Below are positions 8,888-18,445 of a stretch of DNA of 64,000 nucleotides, one piece after another. The translations under genes and the position numbers were made by a program. The DNA comes from Udaeobacter sp963725505 (GTDB taxonomy: Bacteria > Verrucomicrobiota > Verrucomicrobiia > Chthoniobacterales > UBA10450): NCBI GenBank assembly GCA_963725505.1, contig CAVRYN010000009.1, positions 1 to 64,000 on the forward strand. Direction: 5' to 3'. A model generated the notes under the pieces. It was not told the DNA's origin and ran no database searches. It was given only the letters and a program-made list of their open reading frames with translations. The number at the start of each line of letters is the position of its first letter. Position 1 is the stretch's first letter.

Positions 8888-9604
8888 CTATTCCAATGCC
8901 ACACGCACCAGCGTCGCGAGGATGCGAGCGCCGGCGACAAACGTGCCACGCAGCGTGCCTGAGACTTTCGATTCTCCACCGGCGCGCCGGCGATGGTTTA
9001 CTGGAATCTCGAGAATGCGCAGCCCGGCGCGCGCAGCTTTCATCTGCATCTCCAAATTCCAGCCATAAGTCTGCTCGCGCATGTTGAGTTTCGCGAGAAC
9101 GTCGCGGCGAATCGCGCGAAACGGACACATATCGGAGTAACGAACTCCATAAAGCAGTCGTAGAAGCATGCCAACGATTCGCCCGGACAAAACCTGCTGG
9201 AAGTTCATGCTGCCGCGTTCACGTTGCCCTCGCGTGCGAGAGCCGATGACGAAATCGAATTTTCCCGCTGCGATTGGATCGACAAGCTGCGGCATAAACT
9301 CAGGACAATCGCTGCCATCGCCATCGATAAAAACAACGACGTCGCATTCAGGCGAAAGTGCGCGAACGCCAGCCGCGCATGCGCGCCCGTAGCCGCGCGG
9401 TGCGGTTGCCACGCGCGCACCCGCTTCACGCGCGCGGTCGGCTGTACGATCGGTGCTGCCGTTATCGACCACGATCACTTCGTCAGGGACTCCGGTCGTA
9501 AAACCTTCGCGCACGACCCCTGCGATTGGTTCCTCCTCGTTCAGCGCCGGGATAATGACCGAGACAAACACGACAGCGTCAGCGTCTCGTTTAGCGCTTA
9601 CCAT
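8888..9604 (-). CDS. Glycosyltransferase family 2 (dolichyl/polyprenyl-phosphate sugar transferase-like)
   Basis: This 238-residue single-domain GT-A enzyme has V-S-V-I-I-P-A-L-N-E-E at residues 14-24, V-V-D-N-G-S-T-D-R-T as the nucleotide-binding loop, and the metal-binding F-I-D-G-D-G-S-D. It ends with the R-R-R-A-G-G-E-S-K-V-S-G-T motif usual in DPM1-like enzymes. It has no membrane anchor. It probably moves a sugar from a nucleotide donor to a lipid phosphate or a glycan. The start is ATG 9604. The GT9 gene follows within a few bases, so both are likely one transcript. Confidence 0.88.
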   Translation of the reverse strand: MVSAKRDADAVVFVSVIIPALNEEEPIAGVVREGFTTGVPDEVIVVDNGSTDRTADRAREAGARVATAPRGYGRACAAGVRALSPECDVVVFIDGDGSDCPEFMPQLVDPIAAGKFDFVIGSRTRGQRERGSMNFQQVLSGRIVGMLLRLLYGVRYSDMCPFRAIRRDVLAKLNMREQTYGWNLEMQMKAARAGLRILEIPVNHRRRAGGESKVSGTLRGTFVAGARILATLVRVALE

Positions 9605-9656
9605 TTGGCAAGCTGCAAATAAGGGGAGCGTCTGCGATTGCCAACGGCGCCATGGG

Positions 9657-10673
9657 CTACTTCAAAAACAGCCATGCGCTGGTGAAGTAAATTACCAACG
9701 CAACAAAATCGGCCAGGGCGAGCGTGACCGGGCCGGCCGCAATTTTGGGGTCGAGCTTGAATCGATGAAGAAGTGACGGCACGCCCAACCCGAGCACGCA
9801 CGCGCTCACCAGCGAAACGGCGATGCTGCCGCCGATGACAAACGCGCTGGCAAGATCGTTGCGCCACACGAACACAATCGCGCTGACGACAAGGCCGGAC
9901 GCCACGCCGAGCAGAAGCGCCATGATCACTTCGCGGCAAAACGCCGTTGCCAGCCAGCGCCAGGTCACGCGAACCGAGCGCAGCGCGTGGATCGTTACGC
10001 TCATCGATTGCATGCTGACGCTTTCGTTTAATCCCAGCACCATGGTGAGAAAAAACGCCAGCACCAGACTGCGCGCCAGCGTCGCCTCAAAAAAGCGAGC
10101 CAGAATCGCTGAGAGCGTTCCGCCGCTCACCGTGACCAGGAGCCACGGAAAACGAAACCGGAAACCGCGCCAGGGCGATGCGCCCCGGATTTGTTCAATG
10201 TGAAAACCAAGCGCCTCGAAAAACTCCGCACCGATTAATTCGCCTGGGCGATGTCGATCCTCACTGTCGCCCGCCTCTAAAATTTCTTCGGCGAACAAGT
10301 TCGCGTCGATGATGCCAACGATGTGGCGTCTCTCGTCCACCACCGGAAAAGCGAGAAATTTGTAAAGGACGAAAAATTCGCACGCGTCGAGAACGGTAGC
10401 AGTCGAAGGAACAGCCACGACGCGCCGCACCATGATGTCGCAGAGCGCCGTCTCCAGTTGCGCGGTGAGTAATCGCCGGGTGGGCACCACGCCCACGAGC
10501 CGCTTCTCGTCATCGACCACATAAAAATAAATGACGCGCTCACCCACGCCCTCGCGCCGAATGCGCTCCAGCGCGTCGCCCACAGTCATGTTCGCATCAA
10601 GCAACGGAAAATCCCTCCGTGCATGCTCGACAATCGGCGCATCGAAATCCGAAATGCCGGTAGCGATGTTCAT
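9657..10673 (-). CDS. CBS-domain MgtE-family divalent cation transporter
   Basis: Residues 1-170 carry two CBS repeats (the first around V-I-Y-F-Y-V-V-D-D-E-K-R-L-V-G-V-V, the second around L-A-F-P-V-V-D-E-R-R-H-I-V-G-I-I). Residues 175-338 have five hydrophobic segments of the MgtE pore domain, with the conserved V-L-G-L-N-E-S-V-S-M-Q-S. MgtE proteins are Mg2+ channels gated by cytoplasmic Mg2+ binding to the CBS and N-terminal domains. The classical N-terminal superhelical domain is missing, as in some compact homologs. I chose ATG 10673, which overlaps the epimerase stop by four bases (ATGA), over an in-frame start at 10763 inside that gene. Its presence in a glycan operon is unexpected. 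Confidence 0.85.
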   Translation of the reverse strand: MNIATGISDFDAPIVEHARRDFPLLDANMTVGDALERIRREGVGERVIYFYVVDDEKRLVGVVPTRRLLTAQLETALCDIMVRRVVAVPSTATVLDACEFFVLYKFLAFPVVDERRHIVGIIDANLFAEEILEAGDSEDRHRPGELIGAEFFEALGFHIEQIRGASPWRGFRFRFPWLLVTVSGGTLSAILARFFEATLARSLVLAFFLTMVLGLNESVSMQSMSVTIHALRSVRVTWRWLATAFCREVIMALLLGVASGLVVSAIVFVWRNDLASAFVIGGSIAVSLVSACVLGLGVPSLLHRFKLDPKIAAGPVTLALADFVALVIYFTSAWLFLK

Positions 10674-11792
10674 CTCGCTACCCGATGAACGATTCCCTTG
10701 TTCTTCAAAATTTCGCTGGCTTCGCTGAAGTAATCCCGAATGTCGGATTGGGTGCGGATCCAATCGATGTAACGGGCGACACCTTCGCCGAGATCGACAG
10801 TTGCTTTGTAACCGGCGGATCGAGCGAGAGTAGTGTCGCTGGTAAGGTGACGCATTTCGCCGGGCCGAAATTCGCCGTTAATCTCGGGCGCGATGTCGAT
10901 CTTCAAAATATCCGAAAGCTGTTCGGCGATTTCGCGGATCGGTGTGCCGTGGCCGCTGCCGATGTTTACCGGCCGTCCGTCGAGCTTGTCGGTTTCTGCG
11001 GCGAGCAGGTTTGCGCGCGCGATGTCTTCCACGAAAGAAAAATCGCGCGTTTGCTCGCCGTCTTCGTAAAGCACCGGCGGCAGATTGTTGAGTAGCCGCG
11101 TGCAAAAAATCGCAATCACGCCGGTGTAAGGATTAAAGATCGATTGCCGCGGTCCGTAGGTGCAGGAGTAGCGTAGCGCAACCGTGGGAATCCCGACCTG
11201 TTTTCCCCACAGCAGCACGAGTCGCTCCTGATCGACCTTCGTCAGGCCATAAACGGTTTCGCCGCCCACCGGCGCGTTCTCGGGAGTGGGAACGCTCTTC
11301 GTAATGGCGCAGCAGAAGGGGCAATGCACTTGCCAGTCGCCCTTACGCAGTTGTTCGATTGGGCGCACGCTTGGAAAAACCAAGCCGTGTTTCAGGCATT
11401 CGCCAGCACCTTCGCTGTAAACTGCCTGCGAGCTCGCCACTACAATTTTTTGAACCGGCAGATTCTTTTCCCGAATCACTTCGAGCATTTGCGCTGTGCC
11501 AAGCGAATTCACATGCACAAATTTCGTGATCTCCGGCATGTACCCGCCGTAAGCCGCCTGGTGAAAAACGATGTCGATCTGGTCGAGCGCAGTTGTGATT
11601 GTGTCGCGATCGCGCAAATCGCCCTCGACGAATTCTAGCCTTTTCGTTAATCCACGTTGGCCTTCCGCGGCGATGTGTTTGCGGCTCAAGGTTATCGAGC
11701 GCCAGCACCTGCCACCCCTCGCGCACGAGAAGATCAACAACGTGCGAGCCAATCAGACCCGCGCCGCCGGTCACCAAGGCGCGTTTTGCCAT
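10670..11792 (-). CDS. NAD-dependent NDP-sugar epimerase/dehydratase (one +1 frameshift)
   Basis: The start at ATG 11792 gives A-L-V-T-G-G-A-G-L-I-G-S-H, the Rossmann NAD motif. Near 11631-11640 the frame shifts by one; removing one base joins E-K-A-R to F-V-E-G-D-L-R-D-R. The rest reads normally: the A-S-S-Q-A-V-Y-S active-site serine region, a CPFC pair in an insert (possible zinc site), Y-G-L-T-K with the catalytic Tyr and Lys, and the D-F-S-F-V-E-D loop. The corrected length is about 373 residues. These SDR enzymes epimerise or dehydrate UDP-, GDP- or ADP-sugars; the exact substrate cannot be read off. It lies between the TIGR04282 transferase and the MgtE-like gene in the envelope operon. 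Confidence 0.86.
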
Positions 11793-11853
11793 GCGTGTTT
11801 GTAGCGGCGGTCTCTTACCGTCGCAAATTGAGATCGACGCGGAAAAAGCGGAC

Positions 11854-12600
11854 CTACAGTTTTTTACGCGCGCTCAGCTCACGCACAAACTTTCGCGTAT
11901 GCGGGGCGATATCGGTACGACCATTGTCGCGCAGCACTTCGTTGCACAAGCGGCGTAGGCTCATGGCATCGTCAACATCGTACCCGGCAGGTAACAGTTT
12001 GACTTCGAGATCAATTTCTCGCGCGCGTCGCATGGTCTGGTCCAACACTCGTTCTGTGCTCCAGTCGATTTGCTCGAAAAGCTCGCGATGCGGTTTTTTG
12101 AGTCCGATCAAATAATAGCCGCCGTCGTCACACGGACCCAGCACGATGCGATCGCCATGCGTCTTCAGAAGCTCGATGGCTTTCGAAAAGTTCTTAGCAG
12201 GTACGCTTGGACTGTCGGAATCAATCAGACAAACTGAGTCGAAACCACATCTGAACAAATCTTCCGCGGCGAAAAAGAGGCGTTCGCCAAACCCGACGCC
12301 TTGTTGCAATAGCAAACTGAAATCGGCTGGCAGAATATCATCGTACGTTGATTCGGTGCCGCTTGGTGTGTAAACAGCTATCCCGCTGGCATCCTCATTA
12401 CATGTCACACTCGAAATCGTGGCTGCTGTGTCGCGCAGGAAACATTTGTTTACCTCGGCGGCTTCATCTGGCGTAAGCGGTGGGACGAGCCGTGTTTTTA
12501 CTTGTCCTGCCCGCGGCGCTTTAGTCATCACAGCTAATGCGCAGCGACCCTGCGCATTTGGCGTCGGATGAGTTGGATCGATTACCCGAAACGGTTTCAT
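11854..12600 (-). CDS. TIGR04282/DUF2064 family glycosyltransferase-like protein
   Basis: This 248-residue protein has the family's hallmark start A-V-M-T-K-A-P-R-A-G-Q-V-K-T-R-L at about residues 23-38, a G-F-G-E-R-L helix, D-S-D-S-P as the nucleotide-sugar metal site, and V-L-G-P-C-D-D-G-G-Y-Y-L-I-G. Members are GT-A fold transferases often paired with a GT2 enzyme, as here. Some work in arsenosugar or radical-SAM-linked pathways, most are uncharacterised. I use ATG 12600; TTG 12612 is also possible. It is the first gene of the minus-strand envelope run ending at 7660. Confidence 0.85.
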   Translation of the reverse strand: MKPFRVIDPTHPTPNAQGRCALAVMTKAPRAGQVKTRLVPPLTPDEAAEVNKCFLRDTAATISSVTCNEDASGIAVYTPSGTESTYDDILPADFSLLLQQGVGFGERLFFAAEDLFRCGFDSVCLIDSDSPSVPAKNFSKAIELLKTHGDRIVLGPCDDGGYYLIGLKKPHRELFEQIDWSTERVLDQTMRRAREIDLEVKLLPAGYDVDDAMSLRRLCNEVLRDNGRTDIAPHTRKFVRELSARKKL

Positions 12601-12709
12601 TCGCACGCACAAAAGTTTTTCACAAATATATGTTGTGATGATCTAACGAAATTCTGTTTAGTCTCATTCTTCTTAACGCCAATAACTTGTCGGACATTTA
12701 GACTTCGCC

Positions 12710-12725
12710 TTAACCCCGGGGTTAA
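12710..12725. promoter_or_regulatory. 16-bp perfect palindrome
   Basis: TTAACCCCGGGGTTAA is a perfect palindrome in the AT-rich gap between the envelope operon (minus) and metF (plus). Its size and position suit a dimeric repressor or activator site acting on the divergent genes. No regulator is assigned. Confidence 0.35.
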
Positions 12726-12857
12726 TTATGACCTGTTAATAAGACCTGCGGTCAATAGCGACAATGCTGGATTCCGCGGGACCAACAGAACTTATTCAGA
12801 GCTATTCGACGTTGTTGGTATTCTTCTACGCGATCATTTAACAAAGCAGAAATGTTT

Positions 12858-13041
12858 ATGAGAACTGGTCGTTTGCTCGTCGCGGGACTAGTAGCACTGG
12901 GCGGCGCCTGGCCCGCCGCACGAAGCAAACGGTGGCGAGCAGGCCGCTCTTTGGCCGGGAATTCCGCGCTGGCCCGGCTTTCCGGATGGCAAATCTGTGG
13001 CGACAGAATTCATGTTTGAAAATGTGCTTGGGCTGAGTTGA
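12858..13041 (+). CDS. Possible small exported protein with a +1 shift
   Basis: ATG 12858 opens a signal-peptide-like start (Arg, then a Leu/Val/Ala/Gly run for 15 residues). Near 12908 the frame becomes Arg/Trp-rich. One frame over, the sequence reads as a smooth Gly/Pro-rich peptide with P-G-I-P-R-W-P-G-F-P and ends at TGA 13041. Removing one base would give about 60 residues. The same single-base pattern breaks real genes elsewhere in this window, which makes the join credible, but no family is recognised. metF starts 38 bases downstream. Confidence 0.25.
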
Positions 13042-13079
13042 CCAAAAGTCGCGGCAGGAACGAAGGTAGGCACTGAGTC

Positions 13080-14006
13080 ATGCACATCACTGAGATTATG
13101 CGGGGGAATTCTCCCACGTTCTCTTTCGAGTTCTTTCCTCCGAAAACGCCGGAGGCGGCCGAGACACTCTACCAAACGATTCGCGATCTCGAAGCGTACA
13201 TGCCGCACTTCGTGAGCGTGACTTATGGTGCCGGCGGTTCAACGCGCGATTTAACTCACGATCTTGTCGAGCGCATTCGACGCACCACAAAGCTGGATCC
13301 GATTCCCCACCTCACCTGTGTCTGCCACAACGAACAGGAGATCGAGGAGATTCTTCTTCGATACGCGAAGTCGGCCATCGGAAACATTCTCGCGCTCGGC
13401 GGCGATAGACCAGTTGGAATCGCTTATGATAAATCACGGGAGTCGTTCCAACATGCCATTGATTTGGTCAAATTCATTCGCCGATTCAACGAATCCCGCG
13501 GGCATCCGGACCACCGCGGTTTCGGAATTGGAGTAGCCGGTTTCCCCGAAGGACATCCCGCCACGCCAAATCGACTGGTTGAAATGGATTACTTCAAAAC
13601 GAAAGTGGACGCCGGCGCGGACTACATCGTCACACAGCTATTCTTCGATAATCGCGACTTCCTCGATTTCCGCGAACGTTGTGCTCTCAACGACATTCAT
13701 ATCCCCATAATCGCTGGCATCATGCCGATTACCTCCATCAGCGGATTAAAACGCATGGCCGAGTTGGCCGGCGGCGCGCGCCTCCCCGCCAAGCTTCTGC
13801 GCGCTCTAGAGCGTTGCCAAAACGATCCTGAAATGGTCAGGCGCGTCGGCATCCATTATGCATTGGAACAATGCCATGATCTTCTGGATAACAATGTCGC
13901 GGGTATTCACTTTTATACACTCAACCGCTCGGACGCTACGCGGGTAATTTTTGACAGCCTCGGCATTCCGCGTCGTCGGAACGCACAGCTCGGAGCGGCT
14001 AGTTAA
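13080..14006 (+). CDS. metF: 5,10-methylenetetrahydrofolate reductase
   Basis: This FAD-dependent TIM-barrel enzyme makes 5-methyl-THF for methionine synthesis. The 308 residues include F-S-F-E-F-F-P-P-K-T near the start with the catalytic glutamate, S-V-T-Y-G-A-G-G-S-T-R for FAD, L-T-C-V-C-H-N, L-A-L-G-G-D-R-P, and D-Y-I-V-T-Q-L-F-F-D. The length is typical of bacterial MetF. It starts at ATG 13080. The VTT-domain gene follows 71 bases later on the same strand. Confidence 0.96.
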   Translation: MHITEIMRGNSPTFSFEFFPPKTPEAAETLYQTIRDLEAYMPHFVSVTYGAGGSTRDLTHDLVERIRRTTKLDPIPHLTCVCHNEQEIEEILLRYAKSAIGNILALGGDRPVGIAYDKSRESFQHAIDLVKFIRRFNESRGHPDHRGFGIGVAGFPEGHPATPNRLVEMDYFKTKVDAGADYIVTQLFFDNRDFLDFRERCALNDIHIPIIAGIMPITSISGLKRMAELAGGARLPAKLLRALERCQNDPEMVRRVGIHYALEQCHDLLDNNVAGIHFYTLNRSDATRVIFDSLGIPRRRNAQLGAAS

Positions 14007-14077
14007 GCAAAACGATCTCCAGTAATTTCAAGCTGGCTAAATTTGCGCGAAGCCTGTGAAACGCGCACAATCCCGGA

Positions 14078-14839
14078 ATGTCCAAGGTCAGCCGCGCGAT
14101 CTGCTATCAGGTTGGGGCGCTGGTGCTAGCGATTGCGCTGGCCATTGCGCTGTCGCGCTTCGTTCCGGTGGCCAATTTTATCGAGGCGCTGCAACAGCGG
14201 GTGATGAGCTGGGGCGCGTGGGCGGCAATTTGCTATCCGCTGCTTTTTGCGCTCTGTAATATTCTTCTGCTTCCGGGCGGCATCCTCGCTGTGGGGGGCG
14301 GTTTTTTCTTCGGCTTGTGGTGGGGATTTTTAATCGTGTTTGCGGGCAACGTCCTCGCCACTGCAATTTCGTTTGCGCTGAGTCGGTCGATCGCCAGGCG
14401 ATGGTTTCAGCGAAAACTTTCAGGTAACCTAACGGTCCGCGCATTGGGCCCCGCCGTGGAACGCGAGAGTTGGAAAATCATTCTCCTGAGCCAGTTGCAT
14501 CCACTTTTCCCTACGAGCCTCCTGAACTACTTTTACGGCCTCACACGAATTCGATTTGGGAGCTACATGCTCTGGGCCTCAATCGGAAGAATACCGGGTA
14601 TTTTTTTGTACGCTTACGTGGGGACACTGGGGCAATTTGCAGTGCGCATCATGCGCGACAAAAGTTATCCGCGCATGGTTGAGTATTGGATCTGGGGAGG
14701 AGCATTTGTAACAACAACGTTGCTGCTAGTCGTGCTCGGCCGCGTGGCTTATCGGGCGATTCAAACTGTACAGGCCCCAGCGAAGCCCAGCGGCGAAATA
14801 CGAGAAGATGGTATTCAGAGCAGAATAATATTAAGATAA
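14078..14839 (+). CDS. TVP38/TMEM64 (VTT/DedA-like) membrane protein
   Basis: A 253-residue inner-membrane protein with about five hydrophobic segments. The VTT signature is present: L-L-P-G-G-I-L-A-V-G-G-G-F-F-F-G near residues 66-81, then F-A-G-N-V-L-A-T-A-I-S-F near 89-100, and P-L-F-P-T-S-L-L-N-Y. VTT/DedA proteins are linked to phospholipid scrambling and undecaprenyl-phosphate recycling; a specific role here is not known. It lies 31 bases upstream of mnmG. Confidence 0.88.
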   Translation: MSKVSRAICYQVGALVLAIALAIALSRFVPVANFIEALQQRVMSWGAWAAICYPLLFALCNILLLPGGILAVGGGFFFGLWWGFLIVFAGNVLATAISFALSRSIARRWFQRKLSGNLTVRALGPAVERESWKIILLSQLHPLFPTSLLNYFYGLTRIRFGSYMLWASIGRIPGIFLYAYVGTLGQFAVRIMRDKSYPRMVEYWIWGGAFVTTTLLLVVLGRVAYRAIQTVQAPAKPSGEIREDGIQSRIILR

Positions 14840-14870
14840 ACTGTTTACTTATAGGAAGTTACATCAACCA

Positions 14871-16773
14871 ATGTTCAAGCTGCCAGCAGCCTATGATGTG
14901 ATAGTGGTCGGTAGCGGCCACGCCGGAGCCGAAGCAGCGCTAGCCGCCGCTCGAATCGGCTGCCGCACATTGATGTTAACCCAAAATCTAGACACGATTG
15001 GCCAGATGTCGTGCAACCCGGCTATCGGCGGACTAGCCAAAGGGCATATTGTTCGCGAGATCGATGCCTTGGGCGGTGTCATGGGCGTCAATGCCGATGC
15101 TACTGGCATTCAATTTCGAATGCTTAATCGGACTAAAGGGCCGTCTGTTCGTGCACCGCGAGTTCAATGCGATAAGAAGGCATACCAATTTCGCATGAAA
15201 GCGGTCTTGGAAGCTACAGAAAATCTCGACGTGAAACAGTCGACAGTTTCGGGCATCGTTGTGGACAACGGGAAAGTGGTTGGCGGTGGAGACGGACCTC
15301 GGCTTGAGATTTGCCGCGCGCACCGTCGTGATTACTTCTGGGACTTTCTTGCGCGGGCTGTTGCATGTCGGAGAGAGCAGTAAGCCAGGCGGTCGGATGG
15401 CTGACAACAGCTCGGGCCTAAGTGATAACCTGCGACAAATCGGATTCGAAGTTGGGCGGTTCAAAACTGGGACTCCTTGCAGATTGAATGCGCGGTCGAT
15501 TGATTTTTCGCGGTGTACGATTCAGCTCGGCGACGAGCCAGCTCCGACCTTTGCCTTTGATCCTGAAGCCGTCGGCGACGCACACGGGGAGATCTTCACC
15601 CTCAACTCCGTTAGAGACGGCAAGTTCCACGTGGAACAATTACCATGTTGGATTACCCAGACAGTGCAGACAACCCACGAGATCATCCGCGCAAATCTCC
15701 ATCGGTCCCCACTTTACGCCGGAAAGATCAAAGGCACGGGTCCGCGGTACTGTCCCTCAATTGAAGACAAAGTGGTGAAGTTCTTGGATAAAACTTCTCA
15801 TCAGCTCTTTTTGGAGCCCGAGGGACGACATACGCAGGAATTTTACGTGAACGGGATTTCCACAAGCCTCCCGTACGACGTGCAACTCGACTTGGTTCAC
15901 AGCATCCCCGGGCTGGAACACGCCGAGATTATGCGACCAGGTTATGCCGTCGAATATGATTACTTTCCGCCAACTCAGCTTTTTCCGACGTTGGAAACCA
16001 AGCTCGTCGCCGGACTGTATTTTGCCGGCCAAGTTAATGGCACCTCAGGGTATGAGGAGGCGGCAGCCCAAGGCTTGGTCGCCGGCACTAATGCAGCGCT
16101 GAAGGTTCAGGGTCGTTCGCCATTTATGCTGAAAAGAAGAGAGGCTTACATCGGCGTCCTGATCGATGATTTGGTCACGAAAGGAACGGAGGAGCCATAT
16201 CGGATGTTCACAAGCCGAGCTGAGGATCGATTGTTTCTGCGGCACGATAACGCCGATCAGCGTTTGACCGAATGTGGATTTAGCTTGGGCTTGGTAACTA
16301 AAGCTCGCTACGATCGTTTTCGGGAGAAAATGCGTCTTTTGGAGGAGGGACGGGTTGTGGCGGTCGAGACGAAACTTTGCGGGGTCCCAATCGCCCAGTT
16401 ATTAAAGAGACCGGACTTTGGCGTCCAGCAGCTGCCCCGTGAGATCTTGTCCTCTGTGCCAGCCGCAATCTGGGAGCTGGTCGAAACCGATGTCAAATAC
16501 GAAGGCTATGCGGCCCGGCAATTGGAGCAAAATCGACAGCTCGAACGCAGGAAGGAGCAAGTTATCCCAGATGGAGTCGACTATAGCCAGATCGGCGGGC
16601 TTCGTTCTGAGACGAGACAGAAACTTGCGGCTTTGCGTCCCACCTCGCTTGGTCAGGCTGCGCACATAAGCGGGATTACTCCAGCGGACATCGCAATTAT
16701 ATCTATTTGGCTCTCCAAGAATTATTTAGAAAATAGAGGATCCCAATCAGGGAAGGCTAATTATCCGGTATAA
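14871..16773 (+). CDS. mnmG: tRNA uridine-5-carboxymethylaminomethyl modification enzyme MnmG (one +1 frameshift)
   Basis: MnmG, with MnmE, builds cmnm5U at the tRNA wobble position using FAD and folate. The N-terminus has the FAD motif V-V-G-S-G-H-A-G-A-E-A-A, then C-N-P-A-I-G-G-L-A-K-G-H and the conserved C-D-K-K-A-Y. Around 15283-15288 (GGCGGTGG) an extra base shifts the frame; removing it joins G-K-V-V-G to V-E-T-D-L. The remainder includes G-R-F-K-T-G-T-P and the G-Y-E-E-A-A-A-Q-G motif, and ends at TAA 16773. The corrected length is about 633 residues, normal for the family. As a widely conserved tRNA-modification gene with no other damage, it is almost certainly functional and the shift an error. 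Confidence 0.93.
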
Positions 16774-16780
16774 AGCCGTG

Positions 16781-17407
16781 ATGCTCACGTTGGCCATTGT
16801 CGTCGTCGGATGTTACCTACTTGGATCTGTCCCTTTCGGGTATCTCGCGGGCCGGATCGCGGGAATCGACATCCGAAAGGCTGGCAGTGGCAACATTGGC
16901 GCGACCAATGTTGTGCGGGTTCTCGGCAAACAATACGGCTACCCCGTTTTCGTGTTAGACTTTCTCAAGGGTTTCGGCGCGGTGACTATCTCAACTGCAA
17001 TCGCAACACGGGCAAGACCAGAATGGGGTTCAGCCGAGATGTATGCAGTTCTCGGGGCGGTGTCTGCTGTGATCGGGCATTGTTTTCCGCCCTGGCTCAA
17101 ATTCCGGGGTGGAAAAGGCGTTGCCACCTCTGCCGGAGCGCTTTTCGGGCTTATGCCGCTCGCGATGCTAATTGGAGCGGCGATTTGGATACTAGTTTTT
17201 TGGCTGACGAGATATGTCTCTGTGGCGTCAATCACAACGGTAGCTGCCCTGCCATTGGTAATTTTCATCATAAGCGCGCGCAGCAAAGCGGGCGAAAAAG
17301 CATTATTTTATTGTTCCGTGTGTCTGGCCGGGGTTGTGATTTGGCGCCATCGTTCAAATCTTTCGCGGCTGATGCGAGGCAGTGAGCCGCGCTTTACTCG
17401 AAAGTGA
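16781..17407 (+). CDS. plsY: Glycerol-3-phosphate acyltransferase PlsY
   Basis: This inner-membrane enzyme moves an acyl group from acyl-phosphate to glycerol-3-phosphate, the first step of phospholipid synthesis. About 208 residues with five or more membrane segments. Family motifs are present: G-S-V-P-F-G-Y, R-K-A-G-S-G-N-I-G-A-T-N, F-R-G-G-K-G-V-A-T-S-A-G. ATG 16781 is used; a GTG lies just before it. The gene overlaps gpsA by four bases, and gpsA makes its glycerol-3-phosphate substrate, so the pair is functionally coupled. Confidence 0.95.
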   Translation: MLTLAIVVVGCYLLGSVPFGYLAGRIAGIDIRKAGSGNIGATNVVRVLGKQYGYPVFVLDFLKGFGAVTISTAIATRARPEWGSAEMYAVLGAVSAVIGHCFPPWLKFRGGKGVATSAGALFGLMPLAMLIGAAIWILVFWLTRYVSVASITTVAALPLVIFIISARSKAGEKALFYCSVCLAGVVIWRHRSNLSRLMRGSEPRFTRK

Positions 17408-18405
17408 ACATCGCCAAAACAGCAATCTTAGGTGCGGGTGCTTGGGGAACCGCGCTGGCTTGGTTGTGGGGTAAGGACGGGCGGCAAATTTGCCTTTGGG
17501 GTCACAATGTCGATCGCGTCATAGGCATGCAAAAAACCCGCGAAAACAGCGACCACCTTCCTGGACTCAAACTGCCTGAATCAGTGGATGTTACATCCGA
17601 GTTGACGAACTGCGCTCGGGCGGATCTGATCGTTTTTGTTACGCCGTCGACGGCTTTGCGCGAGATCGCGGGGTGTATGCGAAAAGTGATCGGCAACGCT
17701 GGAGCCATATTCCTGAGCTGCACTAAAGGCATCGAGCATCGTAGTGGGATGCGAATGAGCCAAATCTTGCGCGAAGCTTTCCCGGAACAAAGAGTTGCTG
17801 TCCTATCGGGTCCGAACCTCGCAGTCGAAATCGCCCAAAACCTTCCCACTGCGACAGTGATTGCTTGCGATGACGTGGATTGCGCGGCGAGTCTGCAAGG
17901 CGTCTTGGGGAGCCCGCGGTTTCGTATTTACACGAGTCGAGATGTCGTCTCTGTCGAGCTGGGCGGCGCGTTAAAAAACGTGTTCGCCATTGCGGCAGGG
18001 ATTAGCGATGGACTCGGACTAGGCGACAATTCCAAGGCAGCGCTGGTCACTCGATCATTGGCCGAACTCGTCCGGCTTGGGGTTGCCATAGGCGGCACTG
18101 CGAATGGCTTTTATGGGTTAAGCGGTGCTGGCGATCTCATTTTGACGTGCTACAGCGAGCGCAGCCGCAATCACACTGTGGGCAAGCGCCTTGGACGAGG
18201 CGAACCACTTGCTCTGATTACGGCGTCCATGAAAATGGTGGCCGAAGGGATTCCCACTGCGAGAAGCGCTTGGGAATGCGCGCGCCGACTAAACATCGCC
18301 ACGCCTATTATCGATCAAGTCTACGCCGTGCTCTACGAACAAAAAAAACCGACTGTTGCGCTTGAAGAATTGCTCAGCCGCGAGCAAAAAGCGGAACAGC
18401 TATAG
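17404..18405 (+). CDS. gpsA: NAD(P)-dependent glycerol-3-phosphate dehydrogenase
   Basis: GpsA reduces dihydroxyacetone phosphate to sn-glycerol-3-phosphate for lipid synthesis. 333 residues, normal length. The NAD motif L-G-A-G-A-W-G-T-A-L starts near residue 8. The central C-T-K-G-I-E motif, S-G-P-N-L-A-V-E-I, and the catalytic-lysine region G-G-A-L-K-N-V-F-A-I-A-A-G are all present, as is G-L-S-G-A-G-D-L-I-L-T-C. It starts at GTG 17404, overlapping the plsY stop (GTGA). Confidence 0.96.
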   Translation: MNIAKTAILGAGAWGTALAWLWGKDGRQICLWGHNVDRVIGMQKTRENSDHLPGLKLPESVDVTSELTNCARADLIVFVTPSTALREIAGCMRKVIGNAGAIFLSCTKGIEHRSGMRMSQILREAFPEQRVAVLSGPNLAVEIAQNLPTATVIACDDVDCAASLQGVLGSPRFRIYTSRDVVSVELGGALKNVFAIAAGISDGLGLGDNSKAALVTRSLAELVRLGVAIGGTANGFYGLSGAGDLILTCYSERSRNHTVGKRLGRGEPLALITASMKMVAEGIPTARSAWECARRLNIATPIIDQVYAVLYEQKKPTVALEELLSREQKAEQL

Positions 18406-18445
18406 TGGCGTAGTTTAGAACCCTCGACCGCTGGCGTCTTCCAGG

